Shown here piece by piece: positions 8,327 to 15,806 of a stretch of 29,748 nucleotides of DNA. Each line of letters starts with the position of its first letter. The stretch's first letter is position 1. The stretch is from the NCBI GenBank assembly GCA_012727835.1, contig JAAYGE010000199.1, forward strand, positions 1 to 29,748, written 5' to 3'. Source of the stretch: Bacillota bacterium. GTDB taxonomy: Bacteria; Bacillota_H; UBA994; UBA5500. The notes beneath the pieces are model-generated. The model was not told the DNA's origin. It was given only the letters and a program-made list of their open reading frames with translations, and did not search any database. A program made the position numbers and the translations under genes.

Positions 8327-8343
8327 GCCCTGGCCCGCAGGGC
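8327..8343 (+). promoter_or_regulatory. Short leader hairpin before the 84-codon gene
   Basis: GCCCTG (8327-8332) pairs with CAGGGC (8338-8343) across a 5-base loop, without a T-tract. It sits just before the AAGGAGG site of the next gene. It may be a weak terminator remnant or an mRNA-stability hairpin. Confidence 0.3.
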
Positions 8344-8364
8344 AAGGGGAAGGAGGCGAGCGCC

Positions 8365-8619
8365 ATGTTTGTGATCACCATTGGTCCTTTGGGCAAGAAT
8401 TGGGGAAAAATAGTTAAGCTGGCCGCCATTTGTTTAGCACTACTAGTGATTGTTATTGTTGTTTGGCGGATAGCAGCAACGATGACCGGCGGGGCGGAGC
8501 TGAATGGAGCCGAAGAGATTATTAAGGCTACAACCTCACAGTTGCAAGGAAAAGGCGCTCAAAGTTTCTGGCAGCGCTGGCTCGGCAGCCTGCGCCTTTG
8601 GTTTAAATTTGGTTTTTGA
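8365..8619 (+). CDS. Small single-pass membrane protein, unknown
   Basis: An 84-residue protein with a strong AAGGAGG site 9-10 bases before ATG 8365. It has one transmembrane helix at about residues 17-38 (KLAAICLALLVIVIVVW), a middle polar stretch, and an aromatic, basic C-terminus (FWQRWLGSLRLWFKFGF) that could lie on a membrane surface. No conserved domain is recognisable. It is flanked by ddl and followed by a terminator, so it ends the unit. Genes of this type in sporulation regions are often spore-stage membrane proteins, but there is no direct evidence here. Confidence 0.65.
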   Translation: MFVITIGPLGKNWGKIVKLAAICLALLVIVIVVWRIAATMTGGAELNGAEEIIKATTSQLQGKGAQSFWQRWLGSLRLWFKFGF

Positions 8620-8635
8620 AGTGCGGACTGCACAT

Positions 8636-8673
8636 CGGGGGCTGTCCTGAGTAGGAGAGCCCCAATTTTTTTT
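8636..8673 (+). terminator. Rho-independent terminator after the small membrane protein
   Basis: GGGGCT (8637-8642 plus T8643) pairs with AGCCCC (8658-8663). An inner TCCT/AGGA stem closes on a GAGT loop, and a run of eight T follows at 8666-8673. Confidence 0.85.
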
Positions 8674-8776
8674 CATCGACAAGCAGCTTTACATAAGCAT
8701 AGATGGGCAGGATTTAGCCGCTTGGGCGTGGAATACTAGAAGTGACCGACTTCACATAAATAATCGGAGGATGTCC

Positions 8777-9664
8777 ATGGAGCAACAGATTGAAGAATAT
8801 TTAGCCTATTTAAGTGTGGAACGGGGTTTGGCTCCAAATACGCTCGACGCCTACGGGCGGGATTTGAGGGCATATGCACGTTTCCTACAAAAACATAATG
8901 TTAATTCTTTTCGGGATGCGGAAAAGGACGCGGTGCGTGCCTATCTGGAAGAATTACAAAATATGGGTAGAGCGTCCTCCACAATCTCACGCAACTTAGC
9001 AGCGATAAAGTCTTTCTACCAATTTCTATTAGCAGAAAACCTTATAGAGAAAGACCCCACGGCCCATCTGGAGTCACCGAAAGTGGAAAAACGTTTACCA
9101 CGGGTTCTTAATCTAAACGAGGTTGAAGCCCTGCTCAATCAACCTACATTAGAAAATCCCCACAGCATTCGCGACAAGGCCATGCTGGAAGTTATTTATG
9201 CCACCGGTCTACGGGTCAGCGAATTAATTTCATTAGATCTGACCGATATTAATTTGGAAGCGGGCTACTTGCGTTGTTTAGGCAAGGGAGATAAGGAGCG
9301 TATAGTTCCCCTTGGGTCGGTGGCTATCAAGTATTTGGAGCTATATCTACAGGTGGCACGCCACGAACTGGTTAGGCGCAGTGGAGAAACGGCCTTGTTT
9401 GTCAATCACCATGGCCGCAGGCTGACCCGCCAAGGCTTTTGGAAAATACTCAAGCGCTATGCGCAGGAGGCAGGCATCGATGTTAACATCACTCCCCATA
9501 CTTTGCGCCATTCCTTTGCCACCCATTTGCTAGAGAATGGTGCCGACTTACGCTCAGTGCAAGAGATGTTGGGTCATGCGGATATTTCTACAACGCAAAT
9601 TTACACCCATGTTACTCGCAATCGCCTCAAAGAAGTTTACCGTAAATCCCACCCACGAGCATAG
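8777..9664 (+). CDS. xerD: Tyrosine recombinase XerD (site-specific, chromosome dimer resolution)
   Basis: This recombinase of about 295 residues has an N-terminal SAM-like core-binding domain (about 1-85) and a C-terminal catalytic domain. The catalytic residues are visible: Arg146 (TGLRVSEL), a Lys in GKGDKERIVPL (about 170-173), His241 and Arg244 (HTLRHSF), His267 (GHADISTTQ) and the nucleophile Tyr276 (IYTHV). It acts at dif with a partner recombinase. ATG 8777 is preferred because GGAGG (8766-8770) abuts the alternative ATG at 8771. The palindrome GAAGT-GACCG-ACTTC lies at 8739-8753 upstream. It precedes deoB, as in B. subtilis. Confidence 0.9.
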   Translation: MEQQIEEYLAYLSVERGLAPNTLDAYGRDLRAYARFLQKHNVNSFRDAEKDAVRAYLEELQNMGRASSTISRNLAAIKSFYQFLLAENLIEKDPTAHLESPKVEKRLPRVLNLNEVEALLNQPTLENPHSIRDKAMLEVIYATGLRVSELISLDLTDINLEAGYLRCLGKGDKERIVPLGSVAIKYLELYLQVARHELVRRSGETALFVNHHGRRLTRQGFWKILKRYAQEAGIDVNITPHTLRHSFATHLLENGADLRSVQEMLGHADISTTQIYTHVTRNRLKEVYRKSHPRA

Positions 9665-9675
9665 CGTTTCCCGCA

Positions 9676-9710
9676 AAGACCTGTTCTCCCTCGTTAGGAG
9701 AGCAGGTTTT
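9676..9710 (+). terminator. Terminator between xerD and deoB
   Basis: CCTGTTCTCC (9680-9689) pairs with GGAGAGCAGG (9697-9706), with one G-U pair and a 7-base loop. TTTT follows and flanking A-T pairs extend the stem. Confidence 0.7.
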
Positions 9711-9735
9711 GTAACTTGCAAAGGAGATGAGCAGA

Positions 9736-10905
9736 TTGGCAAGAGTTATTATTGTAGTTCTAGATAGCTTAGGGATCGGGGCCCTGCCCGATGCCCATCT
9801 GTTTGGAGATGCGGGCAGCAACACCTTGGGAAACATTTTAGATGTGGCGCCAGTAGACTTACCTCATTTGCAGCAACTGGGACTGGGTAACTTATTGAAC
9901 CACCCGGAACTACCGCCCGTGGCCCAGCCACAAGGCTATGTGCTACGGCTGGCTACCCAATCACCAGCAAAGGATACTTTAACCGGCCATTGGGAAATGA
10001 TGGGGTTCCCCCAAGAGCAACCTTTTGCCACATACCCGCAGGGTTTTCCAACCAGTGTTATTGACTTTCTTTCTCGCTTAAGTGGTCGGGAGGTAATTGG
10101 GAATGTAACTGCCAGTGGCACCGAAATTATTCGGGAATTGGGTCCGCAGCATGAGGCTACAGGCGCACTGATCCTTAATACTTCAGCCGACAGTGTGCTA
10201 CAGATTGCAGCCCACGAACAGGTGGTGCCCTTGGAGGAGCTTTATTACATTTGTGAGCAAACCCATGCCTACATGCAGCGCTCGGAACATAAGGTAGCTA
10301 GAGTAATAGCGCGTCCCTTCGTGGGCGAGTACCCCCATTACCACCGGACGGCAAACCGGCGGGATTTTTCTGTTAGTCCCGGCTATACCCTGTTAAACCG
10401 TATCGAAGATGCCGGGGGGACGGTAATAGGGATAGGCAAGATTGGCGATATTTTTGCCGGTAGTGGTATTACCAAGAGCCAGAAAACCAGCAATAATCAA
10501 GAAGGTATTAGGGCCACCTGGGAGGCCATCAAATCGGGACATGGTAGTCTCATCTTTACTAATCTAGTTGACTTCGATATGCTTTACGGCCACCGCAACG
10601 ACCCGGTCGGCTATGCCCAGGCGTTAGCTGCCTTTGATCAGGCTTTGCCCGAGCTTATAGCTGCCCTTAGGGAGGAGGATTTGTTGATTATCACCGCCGA
10701 CCACGGTTGCGACCCTACAACTCCCAGCAGCGATCATTCCCGCGAGTATGTGCCGGCAATGTTATATAGCCCTCGCTTTGACGGCGGTAGTGTTTTGCCC
10801 GACGCCGATAGCCTTTGTTGGATTGGATATACGGCCGCCTGTTGGTTAGGAGTTGAACCTTTGGACTGCGGCCAAAACATTTTGGAGGGGATAGAGGAAT
10901 GTTAG
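9736..10905 (+). CDS. deoB: Phosphopentomutase
   Basis: An enzyme of about 389 residues of the alkaline phosphatase superfamily. It interconverts (deoxy)ribose 1-phosphate and 5-phosphate in nucleoside salvage. The N-terminal VVLDSLGIGALPD, central KDTLTGHWEMMG (the phosphorylated Thr region) and C-terminal ADHGCDPTTPSSDHSREYVP supply the metal ligands. The TTG at 9736 lies 9 bases after AAGGAG, whereas the in-frame ATG 9727 directly abuts it, so TTG is the better start. Its last codons overlap the pdp start by 7 bases, so deoB and pdp form a salvage operon that feeds sugar phosphates into the pentose pathway. Confidence 0.94.
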   Translation: MARVIIVVLDSLGIGALPDAHLFGDAGSNTLGNILDVAPVDLPHLQQLGLGNLLNHPELPPVAQPQGYVLRLATQSPAKDTLTGHWEMMGFPQEQPFATYPQGFPTSVIDFLSRLSGREVIGNVTASGTEIIRELGPQHEATGALILNTSADSVLQIAAHEQVVPLEELYYICEQTHAYMQRSEHKVARVIARPFVGEYPHYHRTANRRDFSVSPGYTLLNRIEDAGGTVIGIGKIGDIFAGSGITKSQKTSNNQEGIRATWEAIKSGHGSLIFTNLVDFDMLYGHRNDPVGYAQALAAFDQALPELIAALREEDLLIITADHGCDPTTPSSDHSREYVPAMLYSPRFDGGSVLPDADSLCWIGYTAACWLGVEPLDCGQNILEGIEEC

Positions 10906-12206
10906 CTGTGGAAATCATAGCCAAGAAGCGAGACGGGCTGGAGCTCAGCAGGGAAGAATTGCAGTGGTTAGTCTCCGAATTCTTGGCAGGCAATGTTCCC
11001 GATTACCAAATGGCAGCCTGGTTAATGGCGGTCTATTTGCGGGGGATGACTACGGCGGAGACGGTGGCTTTAACGGAGGTTTTTTTGGCTTCCGGTCAGC
11101 AGCTGGATTTGAGCTTCTTGCCCCGACCCACGGTTGATAAGCATAGCACCGGTGGAGTGGGGGATAAAACCAGTTTAGTGCTGGCCCCCCTGCTGGCTGC
11201 CGCCGGTTTAGCCGTGGCCAAATTAACCGGCAGGGGTTTGGGGCACACGGGAGGGACTATCGATAAACTGGAGAGTATTCCCGGCTTTACTACCGATTTA
11301 ACTGATCAAGAATTCTTACAGAACCTGCGCCATATCGGCCTCAGTATGATTGGTGCTGGACCCACCCTAGCCCCTGCTGACAAACAGGTTTATGCTTTAC
11401 GGGATGTGACGGCTACCGTGGGTAGTTTGCCTTTAATTGCTAGCTCCATTATGAGTAAGAAGCTGGCCGGTGGTGCCCAGCACATCGTGCTGGATGTGAA
11501 GTATGGCCGCGGTGCACTGATGCCTACGCTGGAAGCAGCTCGCCGTCTGGCGGAAATAATGATGTCCATCGGGCAGCATTTCGGCCGTAAGATGGGTGCC
11601 ATCTTGAGTGATATGAACCAGCCCTTAGGGTATGCGGTGGGCAATAGTATAGAAGTCAAAGAAGCCATAGATGTTTTGCAAAACCGGGGACCGGCCGATG
11701 TGCGAGAACTAGTATTAGCCCTCGCATCCGAGTTAATGGTCAGCAGCGGATTGAGCAGTAATAATAGTGAAGCCAAAACCGAGCTGGAACAACTATTGGT
11801 TAGCGGAGCGGCCTGGGAAAAGTTTGTTGAGTTTGTCACCCGGCAAGGTGGCGATGCTCGTTACTTGCACGATCCTAGTCTTTTGCCCAGCAGCCCACAG
11901 CAGTTAGTTCTTGCTGCACCGGAGGCGGGGTTTGTGGCCGAATTGGATGCCCATACTATTGGTCAATGTGCAGTAAAGCTAGGTGCCGGCCGTACCAAGA
12001 AGGATGGGAAGATCGATAAGGCGGCTGGTATTGTCCTACTCAAGAAGCGTGAAGACTGGGTAGAGGAGGGGGAAGCGTTGGCGGTTTTACACGGGGCTAA
12101 ACAAGAACTGTTGCAAGCCGTTGCCCCCGAGGCCTTGTCCGCCTGGCAGTTGAGTTTAGAACCAGTAGAAAAACGACCATTGATTGCCGAAATTTTGCGT
12201 TCGTAA
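10899..12206 (+). CDS. pdp: Pyrimidine-nucleoside phosphorylase
   Basis: A 435-residue enzyme of the thymidine/anthranilate phosphoribosyltransferase fold. It splits uridine or thymidine with phosphate to base plus (deoxy)ribose 1-phosphate, the substrate of DeoB. Signature DKHSTGGVGDKTSL lies at about 79-92 and TGRGLGHTGGTIDKLES at about 109-125. A C-terminal domain carries ALRDVTATV-type and GAGRTKKDGKID segments. ATG 10899 overlaps the deoB stop. B. subtilis has a purine phosphorylase (pupG) at this place, so the salvage specificity differs. Confidence 0.92.
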   Translation: MLAVEIIAKKRDGLELSREELQWLVSEFLAGNVPDYQMAAWLMAVYLRGMTTAETVALTEVFLASGQQLDLSFLPRPTVDKHSTGGVGDKTSLVLAPLLAAAGLAVAKLTGRGLGHTGGTIDKLESIPGFTTDLTDQEFLQNLRHIGLSMIGAGPTLAPADKQVYALRDVTATVGSLPLIASSIMSKKLAGGAQHIVLDVKYGRGALMPTLEAARRLAEIMMSIGQHFGRKMGAILSDMNQPLGYAVGNSIEVKEAIDVLQNRGPADVRELVLALASELMVSSGLSSNNSEAKTELEQLLVSGAAWEKFVEFVTRQGGDARYLHDPSLLPSSPQQLVLAAPEAGFVAELDAHTIGQCAVKLGAGRTKKDGKIDKAAGIVLLKKREDWVEEGEALAVLHGAKQELLQAVAPEALSAWQLSLEPVEKRPLIAEILRS

Positions 12207-12225
12207 GGGATTTTATGGCTAGATT

Positions 12226-12255
12226 GCATGATATGGGCGGCCACAGGCAAAGCTA
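12226..12255 (+). promoter_or_regulatory. Candidate sigma-F promoter for dacF
   Basis: GCATG (12226-12230; consensus GYATA), a 15-base spacer, and GGCAAAGCTA (12246-12255; consensus GGnnAnAhTR, one mismatch) match the forespore sigma-F pattern. The dacF start lies 28 bases further on. dacF of B. subtilis is known to be a sigma-F/sigma-G gene, which agrees. Confidence 0.55.
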
Positions 12256-12283
12256 ATAACAAATGTTGTAAGGGGGAATCGGT

Positions 12284-13507
12284 GTGCGGCCCTTTAGGTA
12301 TTGCCTTACCTTAAGTTTGCTTGTCGCCTTACTTACATCCTCTGTTAGCTTCGCTTGGGCAAGTCCTAATACTAGTAACCTTTTGCCGGTAATGGCTTCT
12401 GCTGTAGAGGAGAATTTACACTCGAAAGCTGCTGTGTTAATGGATATGGGGACCAAGCAGGTATTGCTAAGTAAGAACCCCGACGAGCGTTTACCCATCG
12501 CGTCGGTAACTAAAATAATGACTATGCTGTTAGTATTAGAGGCTTTAGAGTCGGGGCAGATAAAATTAGAGGATACAATTACAGCTTCGCCCCATGCCTG
12601 CTCTTACGGAGGCGCCCAGATTTACTTGGAGCCGGGTGAGCAATTCACCGTCGAGGAAATGCTCATGGCGGTGGCAATTAAATCGGCCAATGATGCGGCA
12701 GTGGCTTTGGCTGAGCATGTGGCTGGCTCCGAATCGGCTTTTGTAGCTGCAATGAATCAGCGAGCTCGGGAGCTGGGTATGGAGAATACCCATTTTATCA
12801 ACGCCTGCGGATTAGATGGTATTAGTGTGACTGGTAAGCCGGGGGACGAAGGTTATTCCTCCGCCTATGATGTGGCCTTGATGTCAGTGACTTTGCTGAA
12901 GTATCAGCCCATACTAAAAGATTGGTTGACCACACGAATCACTTACTTGCAGCGGTCTAAAGGGCCGGTGGAGCTATTTAACACGAACCATCGCTTCATT
13001 CGCGGCTATTCGGGAGCCGATGGACTTAAGACCGGGCTTACCGATGCGGCTCGCTATTGTCTGAGCGCCACCGCCGAACGGGATGGTTTTCGGCTGATTG
13101 CCGTAGTGTTGGGCGCACCTTCCGATGAGTTGCGTTACCAGGATGTCACCCAGCTGCTAAACTATGGATTCGCCAATTACATAGGCCGGATTGTGGTACC
13201 AGCGGGAAGTGAAGTAACCAGCGTAGCTGTCAATCGTGGCCAAGTGCAACGAATTCCTGTTAAGACTGCCGAACCGTTGGCGGTTTTGCTCAAGAAGGGG
13301 CAATCTTTCGATGAACTTGAGCAGCAGGTGGAATTGCCGGCTCGGGTATTTGCCCCCATAACCAATGGGGAGCGCTTAGGTGTGCTTAAACTGGTACAAG
13401 GCAATGAGGTTTTGGCCCAGGTTGATCTGATAGCTACTCAGGACGTGGCCAAATTGGGCTTCTTAGGCAACTTCTTGCGTCTATTACGTTCATGGTTTGG
13501 AACTTAA
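12284..13507 (+). CDS. dacF: D-alanyl-D-alanine carboxypeptidase DacF (sporulation)
   Basis: A 407-residue S11 peptidase with a signal peptide ending near residue 27 (SFAWAS), catalytic SVTK at 74-77, SAN at 134-136 and KTG at 249-251. A C-terminal PBP5-like beta domain and a terminal amphipathic or weak membrane helix (LGFLGNFLRLLRSWFG) follow. It trims pentapeptides during spore peptidoglycan synthesis. GTG 12284 follows AAGGGGG. It stands directly before the spoIIA operon as in B. subtilis. Unlike the B. subtilis dicistronic option, a terminator separates it from spoIIAA here. Confidence 0.92.
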   Translation: MRPFRYCLTLSLLVALLTSSVSFAWASPNTSNLLPVMASAVEENLHSKAAVLMDMGTKQVLLSKNPDERLPIASVTKIMTMLLVLEALESGQIKLEDTITASPHACSYGGAQIYLEPGEQFTVEEMLMAVAIKSANDAAVALAEHVAGSESAFVAAMNQRARELGMENTHFINACGLDGISVTGKPGDEGYSSAYDVALMSVTLLKYQPILKDWLTTRITYLQRSKGPVELFNTNHRFIRGYSGADGLKTGLTDAARYCLSATAERDGFRLIAVVLGAPSDELRYQDVTQLLNYGFANYIGRIVVPAGSEVTSVAVNRGQVQRIPVKTAEPLAVLLKKGQSFDELEQQVELPARVFAPITNGERLGVLKLVQGNEVLAQVDLIATQDVAKLGFLGNFLRLLRSWFGT

Positions 13508-13525
13508 TCTCACTAGAGAAACTGA

Positions 13526-13556
13526 AAGGGGCTGCCTGCGGGTAGCCCTTTTTTTA
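13526..13556 (+). terminator. Terminator after dacF
   Basis: GGGCTGCC (13529-13536) pairs with GGTAGCCC (13541-13548) around a TGCG loop. It has flanking A-T pairs and a seven-T tract (13549-13555). Confidence 0.85.
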
Positions 13557-13581
13557 TATCATGGGATTTTTTGCAGATAAG

Positions 13582-13609
13582 GAAGGAGACAGGAAAGGAT
13601 TGTTAGAAT
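13582..13609 (+). promoter_or_regulatory. Candidate sigma-H promoter for the spoIIA operon
   Basis: GAAGGA at 13582-13587 (consensus RnAGGAwww) and GAAT at 13606-13609 (consensus RnnGAAT) are separated by the correct distance: the A of AGGA lies 22 bases before GAAT. The spoIIA operon is sigma-H and Spo0A dependent in B. subtilis. No clear Spo0A box (TGNCGAA) is visible nearby. Confidence 0.5.
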
Positions 13610-13651
13610 AATAGAACAGATGGGTTACAACTCACTCAAGGGGGGTTAGGA

Positions 13652-13987
13652 TTGCAGATTGAACTGGAAATGAAAAACCGCACTTTAGTTGTGCGTCTAA
13701 CGGGCGAGCTTGACCACCATACGGCTGATGCCTTGCGCACGGCTATTGAAAAGGAGCTAGATAAGGACGTAGCCACTTCCGTTCTGCTCAATTTGCAGGG
13801 ACTTACATTTATGGATAGCTCGGGCTTAGGAGTTATTCTCGGTCGCTATCGGCGCTTGAGTCAAATGGGGGGGCAAATGGCGGCCTGTTGCCTTAACCAA
13901 CAAGTAAGAAGAATATTTGAACTATCGGGGCTAACTCGCATTATGGGCATCTATCCGACTGAAAAGTTGGCGCTAGAGCAACTGTAA
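13652..13987 (+). CDS. spoIIAA: Anti-sigma F factor antagonist SpoIIAA
   Basis: A 111-residue STAS-domain protein. The conserved loop MDSSGLGVILGR contains the serine (about residue 57) that SpoIIAB phosphorylates. Unphosphorylated SpoIIAA binds SpoIIAB and frees sigma-F in the forespore. The start is TTG 13652 with AAGGGGGG 6-8 bases upstream. Ten bases separate it from spoIIAB. Confidence 0.95.
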   Translation: MQIELEMKNRTLVVRLTGELDHHTADALRTAIEKELDKDVATSVLLNLQGLTFMDSSGLGVILGRYRRLSQMGGQMAACCLNQQVRRIFELSGLTRIMGIYPTEKLALEQL

Positions 13988-13997
13988 TGGGGGGCGA

Positions 13998-14453
13998 ATG
14001 ATGATGGAAGTTAAGAATAGTATGCTGCTCTGTTTCCCTTCTTTATCTCAAAATGAGAGGTTTGCTCGCCAGGCGGTTGCTGCCTTTGCGCTGCAAGTGG
14101 GTGACTGGACGCTGGTAGAATTAGATGAAATAATGACTGCCGTTTCGGAGGCGGTTACCAACGCAATTATTCATGCCTATGAGCATGGAGTTGGTGAGGT
14201 CCGTATTCGCGCCAGGATTCTGGAGGGCAACGGCCTAGAGATTATTGTAGAAGATGATGGCATCGGCATAGAGGATGTTGCGCAGGCCATGGAACCAATG
14301 TTTACCACCAAGGCTGATCAGGAGCGAACGGGCATGGGGTTTTCTTTTATGGAAAGCTTCATGCATGAGTTGAGCGTTACTTCCAAGCCGAATCAGGGTA
14401 CTTCTGTACGTATGGTGAAGTGGTTAGCTGCGCAGTCCGATACGCAGGAATAG
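13998..14453 (+). CDS. spoIIAB: Anti-sigma F factor and serine kinase SpoIIAB
   Basis: This 151-residue GHKL-fold kinase has the N-box SEAVTNAIIHAYE, the G1 motif DDGIGI and the G2 region TGMGFSFME. It holds sigma-F inactive and phosphorylates SpoIIAA. Three consecutive ATG codons (13998, 14001, 14004) follow GGGGGGCGA, so the exact start could shift by one or two residues. The stop lies 8 bases before sigF. Confidence 0.95.
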   Translation: MMMEVKNSMLLCFPSLSQNERFARQAVAAFALQVGDWTLVELDEIMTAVSEAVTNAIIHAYEHGVGEVRIRARILEGNGLEIIVEDDGIGIEDVAQAMEPMFTTKADQERTGMGFSFMESFMHELSVTSKPNQGTSVRMVKWLAAQSDTQE

Positions 14454-14461
14454 GTATTGCC

Positions 14462-15217
14462 ATGCAGGGACCGGAAAAAAAGTTACCCTTATTGAGCGAC
14501 GAGGAAACCAAGCGTTTAATAGCTCGAGCTCAGGCGGGTGATACTGGGGCCCGCGACTACTTGGTGAATTGCAATTTGCGCTTGGTTCGGTCGTTGGTTG
14601 GCCGTTTTGCTCACCGGCAGGTGGAAATGGAGGATCTCTTTCAGCTGGGCTGTTTAGGATTGATACGAGCCATTGACCGCTTCGACTTAAGTCAGAATGT
14701 ACGGTTTTCTACCTACGCCGTCCCCCTCATTTTGGGCGAGATCCGCCGTTACTTGCGCGATAATGGTCCGATTAAGGTAAGCCGTAGCTTGAAGGAGCTG
14801 GCAGCTAGGGCTCGCCGAGAACAGGAGAGTTTAAGTACTTCTTTAGGTAGGGAAGTTACGATTGAGGAATTGGCATCAGCTTTGGACGTAGAGGCTGAAA
14901 CCCTTGTGCTAGCGTTGGAAGCTACTAGTACACCCGCATCTTTACAAAGCCAGATATATCAAGATGATGGCAACCCGATTTACCTAATTGACCATCTCAC
15001 CGATGAGCCACAGCCTGACGAGGCTTGGACTGACAATATAGCTTTACAAACGCTAATTGGCCAATTGGCACCGAGGGAACAAACAATAATCCAAATGCGC
15101 TATTTTCAAGGCAAAACCCAGACAGAGGTTGCCAAGTGTCTCAACGTATCCCAGGTACAAATCTCCCGCTTGGAGAAAAAGATTCTACAGAAATTACGGG
15201 CTTCATTAGGTGGATAG
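14462..15217 (+). CDS. sigF: RNA polymerase sigma-F factor (early forespore)
   Basis: A sigma-70 family factor of about 251 residues. Region 2 is clear (NLRLVRSLVGRF, EDLFQLGCLGLIRAIDRFD, FSTYAVPLILGEIRRYLRD), followed by region 3 and a region 4 helix-turn-helix (QTEVAKCLNVSQVQISRLEKKIL). It directs forespore transcription after asymmetric division. ATG 14462 is chosen because AGGAATAGG (14446-14454) is 7 bases upstream and the protein then begins like other SigF; the longer GTG 14420 start would overlap spoIIAB. Confidence 0.94.
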   Translation: MQGPEKKLPLLSDEETKRLIARAQAGDTGARDYLVNCNLRLVRSLVGRFAHRQVEMEDLFQLGCLGLIRAIDRFDLSQNVRFSTYAVPLILGEIRRYLRDNGPIKVSRSLKELAARARREQESLSTSLGREVTIEELASALDVEAETLVLALEATSTPASLQSQIYQDDGNPIYLIDHLTDEPQPDEAWTDNIALQTLIGQLAPREQTIIQMRYFQGKTQTEVAKCLNVSQVQISRLEKKILQKLRASLGG

Positions 15218-15225
15218 TAGATTTT

Positions 15226-15264
15226 AAACCGTGCCGGTGTTAGAGCAACGACGGCACGGTTTTT
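15226..15264 (+). terminator. Terminator after sigF
   Basis: ACCGTGCCG (15228-15236) pairs with CGGCACGGT (15252-15260) across a 15-base loop, extended by A-T pairs and running into TTTTT. It ends the spoIIA operon before the spoVA region. Confidence 0.85.
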
Positions 15265-15333
15265 GATTATTTGCCAAAAGGGATGTTTATACTAAGAGCG
15301 ATAAACCGATTCAGAAAGAGGTGGCCAACCCTG

Positions 15334-15537
15334 TTGTTTTCTGATACTCGCTATAAAGTAGTTGTTTTATCATTGCTGCTCCTATTGATAGCCTTAGCCA
15401 TGTGGTTCATTTGGTCCAACTCGGTAGACCGAATTCCCCAGGGCGGTATTCTCGTTATGCAAACGGACGGCGATTCCATCGACGGGCGGTTGGTTCATCC
15501 CTATTATTCCATTGCAACAAGGAGGGTAATGGTGTGA
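15334..15537 (+). CDS. Small single-pass membrane protein upstream of dodecin and spoVAC, unknown
   Basis: The frame is open from TTG 15271, with ATG at 15283, to TGA at 15537. I favour TTG 15334 (67 residues) because AAAGAGGTGG lies 9 bases before it, whereas the earlier starts have only AAAAGGG touching the ATG. The longest form would be 88 residues and adds a basic N-terminus. One transmembrane helix (VVVLSLLLLLIALAMWFIW) is followed by a short polar tail (MQTDGDSIDGRLVHPYYS). Its GTGA junction overlaps the dodecin start, so the two are coupled. It occupies the place where spoVAA/spoVAB lie in B. subtilis but resembles neither. Confidence 0.55.
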   Translation: MFSDTRYKVVVLSLLLLLIALAMWFIWSNSVDRIPQGGILVMQTDGDSIDGRLVHPYYSIATRRVMV

Positions 15538-15743
15538 GCACACTGGTTAAGGTAGTGGAAGTGGTAGGCGAATCGAAACAGGGGTTTGAAGCTGCGGTAA
15601 GAAATGCGGTAGCCCAGGCGGCCCGCCAACATCCTAACATAACTGGAGTAGAAGTCTACAACTTTACCGGTGACGTTGTTGATGGGAAAATCGTTGATTT
15701 CAAAGCAAACGTAAAAATTGCTTACGTATACGATCAGGAGTAA
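15534..15743 (+). CDS. Dodecin family protein
   Basis: A 69-residue protein starting at GTG 15534 (STLVKVVEVVGESKQGFEAA). The VKVVEVVGES start, the central helix (AVRNAVAQAARQ) and the VVDGKIVDFKANVKIAYVYD beta strands match dodecins, which form hollow dodecamers that bind flavin or CoA in the cytosol. AAGGAGG lies 8-9 bases upstream inside the preceding gene, and the start overlaps its stop. Its place in a spore-germination locus is unusual. A flavin-storage or detoxification role in the spore is speculation. Confidence 0.85.
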   Translation: MSTLVKVVEVVGESKQGFEAAVRNAVAQAARQHPNITGVEVYNFTGDVVDGKIVDFKANVKIAYVYDQE

Positions 15744-15752
15744 TCGGTTCCC

Positions 15753-15779
15753 GCCCAGGCCGTCGCCTGGGTATTTTTT
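15753..15779 (+). terminator. Terminator after the dodecin gene
   Basis: CCCAGGC (15754-15760) pairs with GCCTGGG (15765-15771) around CGTC, followed by TTTTTT at 15774-15779. spoVAC starts 27 bases later, so it may depend on partial readthrough or a promoter hidden in this region; I could not identify a sigma-G match. Confidence 0.8.
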
Positions 15780-15806
15780 GCTAGGGAAGATAGGAGGAAA
15801 ATATCA

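Noticed and set aside
8739..8753. Palindrome GAAGT-GACCG-ACTTC upstream of xerD as an operator or dif site
   Set aside because: Only five-base arms; too short for dif (28 bases) and without a recognised regulator pattern.
11390..11839. A 149-codon minus-strand frame in pdp
   Set aside because: Antisense shadow of a strongly conserved enzyme; Ser/Thr/Pro-rich low-quality translation.
12214..12255. A 13-codon leader frame ahead of dacF
   Set aside because: It lies over the predicted sigma-F promoter, upstream of its start point, so it would not be in the dacF transcript.
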